A stretch of DNA of 64,000 nt from positions 5,406,329 to 5,470,328 of the forward strand of contig NW_024756914.1 of NCBI RefSeq assembly GCF_018991925.1. Direction: 5' to 3'. Position 1 is the stretch's first letter; the number at the start of each line of letters is the position of its first letter. The DNA is from Homarus americanus (lineage: Eukaryota > Arthropoda > Malacostraca > Decapoda > Nephropidae). Positions 63,871 to 64,000 of the stretch are shown here, piece after piece. Below the pieces are notes generated by a model, which saw nothing but the letters and a program-made list of their open reading frames with translations, ran no database searches and had not been told where the DNA came from. The translations under genes were made by a program, and so were the position numbers.

Positions 63871-64000
63871 TCACTTTACTAACCTGGCTTTCCTTTCTCC
63901 CAGGGAAGAGAGATTATACCAAAGAATGAGTTAATAAGATGAAATGCCGTCGATTCCACCTTACAGTATCTAATAGTTGGACAAAGGAGCCACCCCAGAT
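63871..64000. other. Sequence beyond the POMGNT1 polyadenylation signal
   Basis: Last 130 bases of the window; nothing recognised. Confidence 0.3.

Overview
This window is eukaryotic, most likely nuclear DNA of a decapod crustacean. The evidence is interstitial TTAGG/CCTAA (arthropod telomere-type) tracts, very dense microsatellites and minisatellites, and crustacean-style non-LTR retrotransposons. It also carries one multi-exon animal gene with long introns. No bacterial operons, CRISPR arrays or viral genes are visible.

Positions 1 to about 37,100 are a gene-poor, repeat-saturated stretch. Minisatellites with units of roughly 14-43 bp and dinucleotide tracts (CT, GT, AC, AT, GA) tile most of it. 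Between them lie broken mobile elements: tRNA-derived SINEs (5.4, 23.2 and 29.5 kb), LINE remnants (14.7, 19.3-21.7, 24.0 and 27.2 kb), a decayed Helitron on the minus strand (27.4-28.7 kb) and a retroposon 3' end (10.4-11.1 kb). The long ORFs here are low-complexity translations of tandem arrays, and I call no host gene from them.

Positions 37,638 to 62,706 (+ strand) hold a complete gene for protein O-linked-mannose beta-1,2-N-acetylglucosaminyltransferase 1 (POMGNT1). I resolve 14 coding exons whose phases join without a break into a 672-residue protein; the human protein has about 660. It has a short cytosolic tail, a type II membrane anchor, a stem domain and a GT13 catalytic domain with the E-D-L-D metal motif. 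A candidate CCAAT-type promoter and a (TA)n(GT)n tract lie just upstream, and a polyadenylation signal lies at 63,845. Thirteen splice acceptors are AG and twelve donors are GT; intron 8 appears to be GC-AG.

The introns hold most of the interest. Intron 2 opens with a roughly 33 bp minisatellite whose unit is the exon 2/intron 2 junction itself. Intron 3 opens with 33/36 bp repeats that give a ladder of in-frame donor sites. Intron 10 contains a roughly 3.2 kb antisense LINE that has lost its catalytic FADD segment. Two PIF/Harbinger-like elements, a foldback element, nested SINE-in-LINE insertions with an empty-site copy elsewhere in the window, and three copies of one dispersed repeat complete the picture.
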